Source of the DNA: Geodermatophilaceae bacterium URHB0062
GTDB taxonomy: Bacteria; Actinomycetota; Actinomycetes; Mycobacteriales; Geodermatophilaceae
DNA: 64,000 bases
Assembly (NCBI GenBank): GCA_000620185.1
Contig: JHVO01000005.1
Location: 372,001-436,000 of the forward strand
Direction of reading: 5' to 3'
Below are positions 8,398-17,000 of this stretch, one piece after another. Position numbers and translations under genes: made by a program. Numbering within the stretch: the stretch's first letter is position 1; the number at the start of each line of letters is the position of its first letter. Below the pieces are notes generated by a model. That model made no database searches and had not been told where the DNA came from. It saw only the letters and a program-made list of their open reading frames with translations.

Positions 8398-9506
8398 CCG
8401 GGCGGGTCGTCCGTTCGATCGGGGTGGCGGAGCCGGGACGACCGGTCGTCCTCGAGGACGTCGAGCCGGAGCCGGGCGACGGTCAGGCCTGGGTGCACAC
8501 GCTCTGGAGCGGCATCAGCGCGGGCACCGAGGTGGCCCAGGTGCGCGGCACCGACCCGCATCACCAGGTCGGCTGGGACCGCGAGCTGCGGTCGTTCTCC
8601 CCTGCCGGCCGTCGATCGGGCTATCCGGTCGGCGGGCTGGGCTACATGGAGGTCGGGAGGGTGACCGAGAGCCGCACCTCCGCGCTGGCCCCGGGATCTC
8701 TGGTGGCCATGGCCTACGGCCACCGGACGGGGCGGTGCGCCGACCCGGCCCGGGCGGCCGTGGTGCCGGTGCCCGACGACCTCGATCCCCTGCTGGGGAT
8801 CTACCTGGCGCAGATGGGGCCCATCTGCGTCAACGGCCTGCTGCATGCCGCCGCCACCCTGGCCGGCCCCGGCGCGGGGATCGACGGCGGGGTGCGCGAC
8901 CGGCACGTGCTGGTGACCGGGGCGGGGGTCGTCGGCCTGTTCAGCGCCCTGCTCGCCGTCCGGCACGGCGCGGCGGGCGTGGTTGTCGCCGAGCCGGTCC
9001 CGGAACGCCGGGCCGCCGCGGAGAAGCTCGGACTGGTCCCCGTGGACGACGCGGACGGCGGGGCGTGGCGTGCCGTGAAGACGCGTTGGCGGCACGGACC
9101 CGGAGACCACGGCGCCGACGTCGTCCTGCAGTGCCGTGGCCACGACACGGCGCTGGCCACCGCGTTGAAGTCGCTGCGGCCGCAGGGGCTCGTGGTCGAC
9201 CTGGGCTTCTACCAGGGCGGGGCGCCACACGTGCGGCTGGGCGAGGAGTTCCACCACAACGGCCTGGCCCTCGTCTGCGCGCAGATCTCGCGGGTACCGC
9301 GGGGCATGGCCGACGCCTGGCCCCCGGGGTCACTGGCCGCCGTCACCCTCGACCTGCTTCGCGCTCGCGGCGAGGACCTGTTCCGACACGTCGTGACCGA
9401 CGTCGTCGACTTCGAGGACGGCCCGGCGCTGCTGGCCGACCTGGCCGCCCGCCGCCGGGCCCACCCGCCGCTGCAGGCCGTCCTCCGGTTCCCGGAGCCA
9501 GGCTGA
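8394..9506 (+). CDS. MDR-family dehydrogenase lacking zinc ligands (BchC/bi-domain type)
   Basis: A 370-residue medium-chain dehydrogenase. The N-terminal GroES-like domain carries 'WSGISAGTEVAQVRG' and 'GYPVGGLGYMEVG' but not the catalytic Cys and His-Glu zinc ligands. The nucleotide fold has 'VLVTGAGVVGLFSALLAVRHG' near residue 165. This pattern matches the bacteriochlorophyllide-dehydrogenase-like and bi-domain oxidoreductase groups found in polysaccharide clusters. The GTG at 8394 overlaps the previous stop, and the following glycosyltransferase begins 1 base after the stop, so the three form one operon. Probable role is oxidation or epimerisation of a sugar intermediate; the substrate is unknown. 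Confidence 0.82.
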   Translation: MTGRVVRSIGVAEPGRPVVLEDVEPEPGDGQAWVHTLWSGISAGTEVAQVRGTDPHHQVGWDRELRSFSPAGRRSGYPVGGLGYMEVGRVTESRTSALAPGSLVAMAYGHRTGRCADPARAAVVPVPDDLDPLLGIYLAQMGPICVNGLLHAAATLAGPGAGIDGGVRDRHVLVTGAGVVGLFSALLAVRHGAAGVVVAEPVPERRAAAEKLGLVPVDDADGGAWRAVKTRWRHGPGDHGADVVLQCRGHDTALATALKSLRPQGLVVDLGFYQGGAPHVRLGEEFHHNGLALVCAQISRVPRGMADAWPPGSLAAVTLDLLRARGEDLFRHVVTDVVDFEDGPALLADLAARRRAHPPLQAVLRFPEPG

Positions 9507-9507
9507 C

Positions 9508-10737
9508 GTGCGGGTCCTGCTGGTAGGCAACCACTGGACCGAGGGGCCCGGCGGCGCCGAGACCATGCTCCTGCTCACCGCCGACCTGCTGCGCCGCGCC
9601 GGCCACGACGTCGTCCCCTTCGCGGTGGCCGAGCCGCGCACGCTGCCCACGCCGGTCCGGGACCGGCTCCCCGGCGCGGCCGGCAGCGGCGCGCGCGGCC
9701 GGTTCGGCGAGGCATGGGCCGGCACCTGGTCGGCCCGCTCCTACCGGGCCCTGACCGCCGTGGTCGACGAGGTCCGGCCGGACGTCGCCCACGTGCACCA
9801 CGTCTTCGAACGGCTGACGGTGTCGGTCCTCGACGCGCTGCGCCGCCGGGGCGTGCCGACGGTCATGACGCTGCACGACTACAAGCCGGTGTGCCCGAAC
9901 TACCGCCTGTTCGTCGACGGCGCGCCCTGCACCCGGTGCCTGTCCGGGCGCTACCGCGAGGTGGTGCGCCACCGGTGCCTGGAGGGCTCCCGCTGGCGCT
10001 CGGTCGCCGCGGCAGCCGACGCCTACGCCTCCCGGTCGCGGCGGCTGTACGACCGGGTGGACGGCTTCCTCGCACCGAGCGCCTTCCTGCGGGACCGCGT
10101 CGTCGAGGGCGGGCTGCCCGCCGACCGCGTACGCGTCCTGCCCAATCCCGTGGTGGCCGCCCCCGCACCGCGCCGCGCTCGCGCCGGGCCGCCGTTCCTG
10201 CTGTACGCCGGCCGCCTCGTTCCGGAGAAGGGCATCGACCCGTTGCTCGACGCCACGCGCCGGCTGCCCGACGGTGTCCGGCTGCGTCTGGCCGGAGAAG
10301 GTCGCATGGAACGGCAGGTGCGGGCGCGGGTGGCCGCCGAGGACCTGCCGGTCGACCTGCTGGGGTCGCTGAGGCCCGCGGAGGTGGCTGCCCAGCTCCG
10401 GGCGGCGGTGGCCGCCGTGCTGCCGGCGCTGTGGTGGGAGAACTGCCCGATGGCGGTGCTGGAGGCCGCGGCCCAGGGCGTTCCGGTGGTGGCCTCGGCC
10501 GTGGGCGGCATCCCCGAACTCGTGGAGGACGGGGGCACCGGCCTGCTGGTGCCCCCGGGGAACGGGGACGCCCTGGCGGCCGCCGTCACCCGGCTCGTGG
10601 CACACCCCGACGAGGCGGCGCGACTGGGCGCGGCGGGCTGGGCGCGGGTGCGGGCGCGGCACGATCCCGGCAGGCATGTCGCCGCGCTGCAGGAGACCTA
10701 CGCCGACCTCATCGGGTCACCGACCGGAAGAGGCTGA
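9508..10737 (+). CDS. Glycosyltransferase family 4
   Basis: A 409-residue GT-B glycosyltransferase. The N-terminal domain has 'GPGGAETMLLLTADLLRRAG' and 'DVAHVHHVF'; the C-terminal donor-binding domain has 'LLYAGRLVPEKGIDPLLDA', the E-x7-E-type motif region 'ENCPMAVLEAAAQGVPVV' and 'GIPELVEDGGTGLLV'. A Cys-rich insert (CPNYR, CTRC, CLEG near 130-160) occurs in a known GT4 subgroup. GTG 9508 starts 1 base after the previous stop. It is the last gene of the plus-strand operon; its 3' end overlaps the end of the opposing GT2 gene by 29 bases. Confidence 0.9.
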   Translation: MRVLLVGNHWTEGPGGAETMLLLTADLLRRAGHDVVPFAVAEPRTLPTPVRDRLPGAAGSGARGRFGEAWAGTWSARSYRALTAVVDEVRPDVAHVHHVFERLTVSVLDALRRRGVPTVMTLHDYKPVCPNYRLFVDGAPCTRCLSGRYREVVRHRCLEGSRWRSVAAAADAYASRSRRLYDRVDGFLAPSAFLRDRVVEGGLPADRVRVLPNPVVAAPAPRRARAGPPFLLYAGRLVPEKGIDPLLDATRRLPDGVRLRLAGEGRMERQVRARVAAEDLPVDLLGSLRPAEVAAQLRAAVAAVLPALWWENCPMAVLEAAAQGVPVVASAVGGIPELVEDGGTGLLVPPGNGDALAAAVTRLVAHPDEAARLGAAGWARVRARHDPGRHVAALQETYADLIGSPTGRG

Positions 10738-12508
10738 CCAGCCGGTCCGCGTGCGCATCGAAGGTGTGCCGTTCGCGGACGGCGAGCGCGGCCGCCTGCC
10801 CACGGCGGCTGCGCAGCTCCTCGGCCAGGCGGTCGGCCACGTCGTCGGCGGACCGGTAGAACAGCCCCGTGCCGTCGCGACGCAGCACCCGTTCCACCGA
10901 CACGGTCGCGCCGGGGTTGGCCTGCTGCAGCAGCGGAAGCCCGGCAGCCAGGCACACCGGCAGGCGGGCGGGGGAGTTCAGGTCGTCCCACGACGCTCGG
11001 CGCAGGTCACCGCCGTTGGTGCTGTCGAAGCGGTGCAACCAGCCGGCGTCGTAGCGGGACAGCTCGGTCACCCAGTCCTCGGGCCCCACGGCGGGATGCA
11101 GGTGCACGTGGTCGGGTGCCTCCGAGAGGGCGGTGCCGAGCCAGCCGGTCCAGGAACCCTTCGGGCCGGGCGCGCGTACCTGCCCGAAGAGGTGGGTGTG
11201 CACGCCGCGGCGCGCAAGCTCCAGGATCCAGTCGAGGTCCAGGCCGGAGGGCCGCCCGACGACGGCGGTGTGCGGCTGCCCGTCGGACTCGGACAGCGTG
11301 CGGCTGCGCGGTGCGGCCAGCCAGTCCCGCACGGGCAGGTCGCCGTCGAGGACGCCCAGCCGCGCCGGGTCGACCCGGCCGTGCAGCGCCAGGGCGAACC
11401 AGTCGCGCTCCTCCTCGGTGGCCAGGAGGCACGCGTCGGCGCCGGCCACCAGGTCCGCCAGCAGCGGCCACTCGCCGCGGACGATGCTGCGCTGCGGCGC
11501 CTCCTTGAAGTGCCAGACGAACGGCAGCTCAGGGAACGCGGCGCGGACCGCGTGCGCGAGCGGTACGGCCCGCCAGTTCAGCTGGGCCCAGACGACGTCG
11601 GGTGACAGTGCGCGGATCTCGTCGCGCCAGCGGTCGCGGTCGAGGTCGCGGACGTGCCCGAAGGGCAGGGGGCCGACCGTGGCGTCACCGAGGCCGTCGG
11701 AGATCCAGAGCCCGCTGAGCCGGTGCCCCCGCGCGGTCAGGGTGAGGACCCGCTCGGGGTTGAGGGCGAGCTCGCCCACCAGCAGCACCCGCAGCCCGTC
11801 GGGCGCCGCGGGGTAGCTGCGGTCCCGGAAGGGGGCGTAGCGGGCGACCTCGTCGACGTCGGCGCCGTCGGTCGAGGAGAAGCGCAGGGGCTCGGCCACC
11901 CGGTACCGGCTGCGGAAGACGTTCAGGCCGCCGTCGAAGGACTCCCGGATCGCCTGTGAGCGCTGCCCGGGGTGGCGGGTCCAGGAGCAGGTGACCAGGC
12001 CGGTGTCGACCGTCGTCCCGGAGCCCTCCAGGCGGTGCCACATCAGCCGGTCGAGGTCGTCGGTCTCCAGCTCGGCCCGTTCGGTCCAGCGGGCGCCGGT
12101 GCGCCGGTGCGCGGTCTGCACCAATTGGGCGTACGGCGTCTCGCTCGGTTCGCTCAGCCCGCTGCGCACCCGCACGACCGACGGATCGGCCAGGCATCCC
12201 AGCAGTGCCGTCAGGTGGCCCGGGAACCAGACGTCGTCCGCGGGCAGGTAGGCGATCACGGCGGCCGTGGTCGCATCCAGGGCGGCGTTGAGGGCGGCGC
12301 CCAGGCCGCGGTTGACCGCGTGCCGGCGCAGCCGGATGCGGGGATCGGCGAGCGCGGTCACCACGGCGACCACCGAGTCCGGGTCCGGGGAACCGTCGTC
12401 GACGACGACCGCCTCCCAGTCGGTCACGTCCTGGCTGCGGAGGCCCTCGAGGCAGCGGGGCAGGAAGGCGGCCTGGTCGTGCACCGGAACCAGGACGCTG
12501 ACCGTCAC
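10709..12508 (-). CDS. Two-domain glycosyltransferase: GT2 head with GT4-like tail
   Basis: A 599-residue protein. Residues 1-230 are a GT-A family 2 transferase (MTVSVLVPVHDQAAFL, AVVVDDGSPDPDS, YLPADDVWFPGHL). Residues about 240-599 resemble a GT-B transferase without a clear E-x7-E motif (GLRVLLVGELALNPE, DVVWAQLNWR, HTAVVGRPSGLDLDWIL, CLAAGLPLLQQ). The start is GTG 12508, which overlaps the stop of the upstream GT4 gene by 4 bases. The head probably adds one sugar; the tail may add a second or bind the acceptor. Convergent overlap with the plus-strand GT4 leaves no terminator space between the operons. Confidence 0.87.
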   Translation of the reverse strand: MTVSVLVPVHDQAAFLPRCLEGLRSQDVTDWEAVVVDDGSPDPDSVVAVVTALADPRIRLRRHAVNRGLGAALNAALDATTAAVIAYLPADDVWFPGHLTALLGCLADPSVVRVRSGLSEPSETPYAQLVQTAHRRTGARWTERAELETDDLDRLMWHRLEGSGTTVDTGLVTCSWTRHPGQRSQAIRESFDGGLNVFRSRYRVAEPLRFSSTDGADVDEVARYAPFRDRSYPAAPDGLRVLLVGELALNPERVLTLTARGHRLSGLWISDGLGDATVGPLPFGHVRDLDRDRWRDEIRALSPDVVWAQLNWRAVPLAHAVRAAFPELPFVWHFKEAPQRSIVRGEWPLLADLVAGADACLLATEEERDWFALALHGRVDPARLGVLDGDLPVRDWLAAPRSRTLSESDGQPHTAVVGRPSGLDLDWILELARRGVHTHLFGQVRAPGPKGSWTGWLGTALSEAPDHVHLHPAVGPEDWVTELSRYDAGWLHRFDSTNGGDLRRASWDDLNSPARLPVCLAAGLPLLQQANPGATVSVERVLRRDGTGLFYRSADDVADRLAEELRSRRGQAAALAVRERHTFDAHADRLVSLFRSVTR

Positions 12509-13770
12509 GCGGCCGGCCTCCCGGGCCCCTGCCGGCCGAGGACCCGGTGGTAGATCGCCTCCACCCGCGCGGTCAGGCGCGGCCAGGCGTAGGAACCGGC
12601 GTGCTCGCGGGCGCCCGAGGCCAGCCGCTCGCGCAGGACAGGATCGGCGACGAGCCGGTCGAGCGCGTCGGCGAGCGCGTCCGGGTCGAGCGGAGGAACC
12701 AGCAGGCCGGTGATGCCGTGCCGCACGACCTCGGGGATGCCGCCGACCTCGCTGGCCACGACGGGCAGGCCCGCGGCCATCGCCTCGGTGAGCACCGATC
12801 CCATCTCCTCGTAGGCGGACGGCAGGACGAGGACGTCGAGGGCGGCGAGGACGGCGGGCACGCGCCGGTGCGGGATGAAGCGGCCCAGCGTGATCCGGTC
12901 GCGTACGGGGCTCTCGGCCACCAGCCTGGCCACCCGGCCGCGGTCAGGGCCGTCCCCGACCACCACCAGCGACGCGCGCCGGCGCATGCGGCCGAAGGCC
13001 TCGACCAGCACGTCCGGGCGCTTCTGCGGCGCGAGCCGCCCGACGTAGCCGATCCGTGGCCGGGCGATGCCGGCGAGGACGTCACCGTGGGGACCGGCGA
13101 ACAGCCCGGGGTCGTACCCGGAGGGGACGGTGTGCACCCGGTCGGCCGGGACGCCGTCGTTGCGGACCGCGTCGGCCGCCCGGTCGGTCAGGGTGATGAC
13201 GGCGTCGGCCCGGCGCAGGCAGCTGCGTTCGACCCGTCCGCCCAGCGCCTGCAGCACCCGCGCGCGCATCGACCGGCCGGTCATCGTGTGCCCGACGCTG
13301 CAGTGGAGGGTCACCACGAGCGGACAGCGGTGCCGGCGCGCAGCCAGCCGGGCCAGCGGCAGGACGGCGAGATCCTCTCCCTGGTGGACGTGCACCACGT
13401 CGACCGGGGTCGCCCCGTGTCGCCAGACCGTGGGCAGCGCCCACAGCGCCCACAGCTGGCGCAGGCGCGGAACGGCGAGCCCCGTGCGTTGCACCGTCGC
13501 TCGTTCCCCGAACTGCGACCGTCCGGCTCTCGCCGCCAGCCGGGAGGTGACCACGGTCTGCCGGTGCCCCTGCGAGTCCAGGCACCGGGTGAGGGTGGCC
13601 GTGTGGTTCTGCATGCCCCCGATGGGGTCGAACCGGGCCGCGCGTCCGTCCAGCGCGCCGGCGAGCAGTGGGGCCCCGGGCGCCGGCGTGCCGGCACGTG
13701 TCTCGGGCTCGAAGACGCTGCACAGTCGGAGGATGTGCAGCCCGCCGGGGTCTTCGGGAGCGTGGGGCAT
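12505..13770 (-). CDS. Glycosyltransferase family 4
   Basis: A 421-residue GT-B enzyme. The N-terminal part contains 'FDPIGGMQNHTATLTRCLD' and 'VDVVHVHQGEDLAVLPLARL'; the donor domain has 'RIGYVGRLAPQKRPDVLVEAF', 'VLPSAYEEMGSVLTEAMAAG' (E-x7-E) and 'GIPEVVRHGITGLLVPPLD'. ATG 13770 is chosen because GAGGAGG lies 6 bases upstream and the longer frame upstream lacks family similarity. It leads a two-gene minus-strand operon with the GT2/GT4 fusion. Likely works on an undecaprenyl- or lipid-linked surface glycan; the acceptor is not inferable. Confidence 0.92.
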   Translation of the reverse strand: MPHAPEDPGGLHILRLCSVFEPETRAGTPAPGAPLLAGALDGRAARFDPIGGMQNHTATLTRCLDSQGHRQTVVTSRLAARAGRSQFGERATVQRTGLAVPRLRQLWALWALPTVWRHGATPVDVVHVHQGEDLAVLPLARLAARRHRCPLVVTLHCSVGHTMTGRSMRARVLQALGGRVERSCLRRADAVITLTDRAADAVRNDGVPADRVHTVPSGYDPGLFAGPHGDVLAGIARPRIGYVGRLAPQKRPDVLVEAFGRMRRRASLVVVGDGPDRGRVARLVAESPVRDRITLGRFIPHRRVPAVLAALDVLVLPSAYEEMGSVLTEAMAAGLPVVASEVGGIPEVVRHGITGLLVPPLDPDALADALDRLVADPVLRERLASGAREHAGSYAWPRLTARVEAIYHRVLGRQGPGRPAA

Positions 13771-13876
13771 GCGGACCTCCTCGTCCGGGGCCCGCAGTAG
13801 AGCACGGCTCCGCCGCGATCGGATCGGATCGCCGCAGCTCACAGGCGTGGACGTCCCCTGACGACCAGGGGCGGCT

Positions 13877-14713
13877 TCAGGGCGCCGCTGCCCGGAGTGC
13901 GTAGGCGAGATCGGCGGCCTGTCGGCCGATCCTCGCGTCGTGCACCCGGACCACGTGTCCTCCCCGGATGGCCCCCAGGGCGCACGCCGCCGCGGTGGCC
14001 ACGTCCAGTGGAGCACTGCCCAGGTCGAGCGCCCGGCGCAGGAAGATCTTGTTCGAGACGGCCACCAGGACTGGCAGTCCCAGGGCGGCGACGTCGTCCA
14101 GCCGGGCCAGCAGTCGCAGCGACTGCTGCCACGACTTGCCCAGGTCGATGCCGGGATCGAGGACGATGTGCTCCCGGTCGATCCCGGCGGCCTCGGCGTC
14201 TCGTGCGAGGGCGGTGAGGCGACCGCAGACCTCGCCCACCAGGTCGGCGTAGACGGGATCGGGATCCGGGACCCCCGGGGGGCGGCGGATGTGGGTGGCG
14301 ATCAGGGCCGCGCCGGCGCCGGCGGCTGCCGGCAGGTACGCGGGGTCCCGGAAACCGCTCATGTCGTTGCCCAGGACCGCACCCTCGTCGAACGCCGCTG
14401 CGGCGACGACCGCCCGCGTGCTGTCCACCGCCAGTGGGAGATCGAACCGGCTTCGGAGCGCGGCCACCGTCTCGGCGGCCAGGTCCCGCTCCTCCTCCGG
14501 CGTGACCTCCGCGGCGCCCACCCCGCCGGGGCGGGCGCCGACCTCCAGCACGTCGGCACCCTCCGCGGCCAGTCGTTCGGCCCGCGCGAGCAGCCGGTCG
14601 AGCGGGAAGAGATCGCCACGGTCGTGGAAGGAATCGCGGGTCCGGTTGAGGATCCCGACGACCACGGGCCGCTCGGTGAGGTCGAATCGCCGCGTGCCCA
14701 GGCACAACCGCAT
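13877..14713 (-). CDS. folP: Divergent dihydropteroate synthase paralogue (FolP2-like)
   Basis: A 278-residue TIM-barrel protein of the pterin-binding family. Recognisable family blocks are altered: 'GILNRTRDSFHDRG' for the usual N-V-T-P-D-S-F-S-D, 'VLEVGARPGG' where the STRPG loop is expected, 'AVDSTR', 'GNDMSG', 'IVLDPGIDLGKSWQQSLRLL', 'AVSNKIFLRR' and C-terminal 'RVHDARIGRQAAD'. Mycobacterial FolP2, which is not a proven DHPS, shows a similar N-R-T and S-N-K pattern (family knowledge). So folate synthesis is possible but a different pterin-like or sugar-pathway role is equally likely. ATG 14713. It stands between glycosyltransferase genes, away from folB/folK-type genes. Confidence 0.82.
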   Translation of the reverse strand: MRLCLGTRRFDLTERPVVVGILNRTRDSFHDRGDLFPLDRLLARAERLAAEGADVLEVGARPGGVGAAEVTPEEERDLAAETVAALRSRFDLPLAVDSTRAVVAAAAFDEGAVLGNDMSGFRDPAYLPAAAGAGAALIATHIRRPPGVPDPDPVYADLVGEVCGRLTALARDAEAAGIDREHIVLDPGIDLGKSWQQSLRLLARLDDVAALGLPVLVAVSNKIFLRRALDLGSAPLDVATAAACALGAIRGGHVVRVHDARIGRQAADLAYALRAAAP

Positions 14714-14823
14714 GAGACGGGCTTACCGGATTTCATGCCGCGCCGCCGTTCGAGGCGGTGCTCTGTCCGCCAGGACCCGCGCACACGCGTTATGCGTGCT
14801 CCGGGCCGGGGAATGAGGCCGAG

Positions 14824-15891
14824 GTGGTCCCCCCGCTGGCCGACCCCGCCGTGCGCCGCATCGCGGTCGTGCGGCTGCGGGTGGGTCTCGGCGATCTCCT
14901 CTGTTCGATGCCGGCGCTGCACCGGCTCCGGACGGCGCGACCCGACGTCCGCGTCACGCTGGTGACCTGGGCCGAGATGGCCCCGGTCGTCGAGCGGATG
15001 GGCGGGATGGTCGACGAGCTGCTGGCGTTCCCGGGGATCGACGGGATCCCCGAACGGACGCCGGATCCTGCGGGCTGGGAACCCTTCGTGGGGGCCGCCC
15101 GTGAGCGGCGGTTCGACCTGGCCCTGCAGATGTACGGCGACCGTCCGGCGGCCAACCGCGTCACCGCCGCGCTCGGTGCCCGGCTGGTGGGCGGGTTCGC
15201 GCCGACCGGGTGGGAGATCCCTGCGGCGGACCGTCCGCGCTACCTGCGCTATCCGCTCGAGCAGCACGAGGTCGACCGCCATGTCCGCCTGCTCGAGCAC
15301 CTCGGTCTGCCCTCCGCGGGACCGGGGCGGATGGAGTTCCCGGTCACGCCCGCCGACGAGGCCGAGCACGCGGCGACGCTCGGGCGGCACGGGTTGCGGC
15401 CGGGCGGCTACGCCGTCCTGCATCCGGGCGCCTCCTCGCCGACCCGGCGGTGGCCGGCGGCGCACTACGCCGGCGTGGGGGACGCGCTGGCCGCCGAGGG
15501 GTGGGCGATCGTGGTCACCGGCGTCTCGGGGGAACGCCCGGTCAGCGCCGAGGTGACGGCGCGGATGCGTTCCCCGGCCGTCGACCTCACCGGCACGACG
15601 AGCCTGGGTGGCCTCGGCGCCCTCCTGCGGGACAGCGCCGTCCTGGTGGGCAACGACACGGGCACTTCCCATCTGGCCGCCGCCGTCGGCGCGCGCAGCG
15701 TCACGGTGTTCCTCGCCGGTGACCCGGTGCGCTGGGCACACCGGGGAGCGGGCCACCGTGCGGTGGTCGCCGACGTGCCCTGCGCCCCCTGCCCTCATCT
15801 TGTGTGCCCGATCGACTTCCGCTGTGCGGCGTCGGTGCCTCCCGGCGTGGTGGCCGCGGCGGCGCGACGGCTCGCCCGGGAGCCCAGGTGA
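14824..15891 (+). CDS. Glycosyltransferase family 9 (heptosyltransferase-like)
   Basis: A 355-residue GT-B protein of the ADP-heptose:LPS heptosyltransferase superfamily. Blocks are 'IAVVRLRVGLGDLLCSMPAL', 'AVLHPGASSPTRRWPAAHYA', 'LVGNDTGTSHLAAAVGA' and the C-terminal cysteine cluster 'CAPCPHLVCPIDFRC'. Actinomycetes lack LPS, so the acceptor is presumably another surface glycan or lipid carrier. GTG 14824 is preferred because it is close to the first strand; GTG 14758 in the same frame is an alternative. The stop overlaps the GTG of the next GT4 gene (GTGA). It diverges from folP. Confidence 0.88.
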   Translation: MVPPLADPAVRRIAVVRLRVGLGDLLCSMPALHRLRTARPDVRVTLVTWAEMAPVVERMGGMVDELLAFPGIDGIPERTPDPAGWEPFVGAARERRFDLALQMYGDRPAANRVTAALGARLVGGFAPTGWEIPAADRPRYLRYPLEQHEVDRHVRLLEHLGLPSAGPGRMEFPVTPADEAEHAATLGRHGLRPGGYAVLHPGASSPTRRWPAAHYAGVGDALAAEGWAIVVTGVSGERPVSAEVTARMRSPAVDLTGTTSLGGLGALLRDSAVLVGNDTGTSHLAAAVGARSVTVFLAGDPVRWAHRGAGHRAVVADVPCAPCPHLVCPIDFRCAASVPPGVVAAAARRLAREPR

Positions 15892-16979
15892 CCGGCGCGG
15901 ACCGGCGTCCCCGGCTCACCGCGGTGAGCGACTCGGACGCCTGGGGTGGCGCGGAGGTGTACCTGACCCATCTGCTCCGCCGCGCGGAGGAGCTGGACTG
16001 GACGGCCTCCGTGATCGCGGCCGAACCGGTCGCCCCGGTGTTCGGCGGTCTCCTTTCCGGCGACCGGGTCGTCGTGGTGCCGCTGACCCGGCACTCGGCC
16101 GCCGCTCCGGCGCTCCGGGCCGCCCTCGCTCGACAGCGCCCGGACGTCGTGCTGGTCAACCTGGTCGATCCGGGCTCGAACGCCGCGGCCGTGGCCGCCG
16201 CCCTGGACGTGGCGCCGACGGTCGGGGTGCTCCACCTGGACGGCGACTCGGGCGGCGGCGACCGGCGAGAGCGTCTCGCCGCCCTGTACCACCGCATGGC
16301 CGCCGTCCTGACCCCGTCGTCGGGCGGCCGGAACCAACTGCTGGAGGACTTCGGGCTCCCGCCCGGCCGCGTGCACGTGGTGCCGAACGGCGTGGACATC
16401 CCGCGCGACCCCAGGGGACCGGCGGGCGGCGGGGTGCCGCGCGTGGGCGGACTGGGACGGCTCACGGAGCAGAAGGGCTTCGACGTCCTGATCCAGGCAG
16501 TCCAGCTGCTGGTGGCGCGGGGTGTGGCGCTGGAGGTGGTGGTCGGGGGCACCGGGCGCGACGGTCTCCGGCTGCGCGAAGCCGCGGCGGGCCTGCCGAT
16601 GCGGTTCTGCGGCCCGGTCGCCGACGTCCGCTCCTTCCTCGCCGGGCTGGACGTCTTCTGCCTGTCCTCGCGCCGCGAGGCGCTGCCCCTGGTCCTGCTG
16701 GAGGCCATGGCAGAGGGCCTGCCCTGCGTCGCCACGGACGTCGGCGACATCAGGATCGCCGTCGGGGACGGCGCCGAGGTCGTCGCCGCGGGCGACGCGG
16801 ACGCGCTGGCCGCGGCGTTGGAAGGCCTGCTCCGGGAGCCGTGCCGGCGCCAGCGCCTCGCCCAGCGGGCCCGGCGCGCCGCGGTCCGTGCGTTCGACGC
16901 CGACCGGATGGCCCGGACCACGTTCGCCCATCTGGACGCGGCCCGGGGCGGTGACCGCGGCGCAGCCGGGGAGGGGTGA
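15888..16979 (+). CDS. Glycosyltransferase family 4
   Basis: A 363-residue GT-B enzyme: 'DSDAWGGAEVYLTHLLRRA' in the acceptor domain, 'HVVPNGVDIPRDPRG', 'GGLGRLTEQKGFDVLIQAV', 'CLSSRREALPLVLLEAMAEG' (E-x7-E) and 'CVATDVGDI' in the donor domain. GTG 15888 overlaps the GT9 stop by 4 bases, so the pair is co-translated. This is the fifth transferase gene in the cluster, in a second plus-strand operon. No transporter or polymerase of the Wzx/Wzy or ABC type is visible nearby, so export genes must lie elsewhere. Confidence 0.9.
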   Translation: MTGADRRPRLTAVSDSDAWGGAEVYLTHLLRRAEELDWTASVIAAEPVAPVFGGLLSGDRVVVVPLTRHSAAAPALRAALARQRPDVVLVNLVDPGSNAAAVAAALDVAPTVGVLHLDGDSGGGDRRERLAALYHRMAAVLTPSSGGRNQLLEDFGLPPGRVHVVPNGVDIPRDPRGPAGGGVPRVGGLGRLTEQKGFDVLIQAVQLLVARGVALEVVVGGTGRDGLRLREAAAGLPMRFCGPVADVRSFLAGLDVFCLSSRREALPLVLLEAMAEGLPCVATDVGDIRIAVGDGAEVVAAGDADALAAALEGLLREPCRRQRLAQRARRAAVRAFDADRMARTTFAHLDAARGGDRGAAGEG

Positions 16980-17000
16980 GCCCCGGGTCGGCCGCGACGC

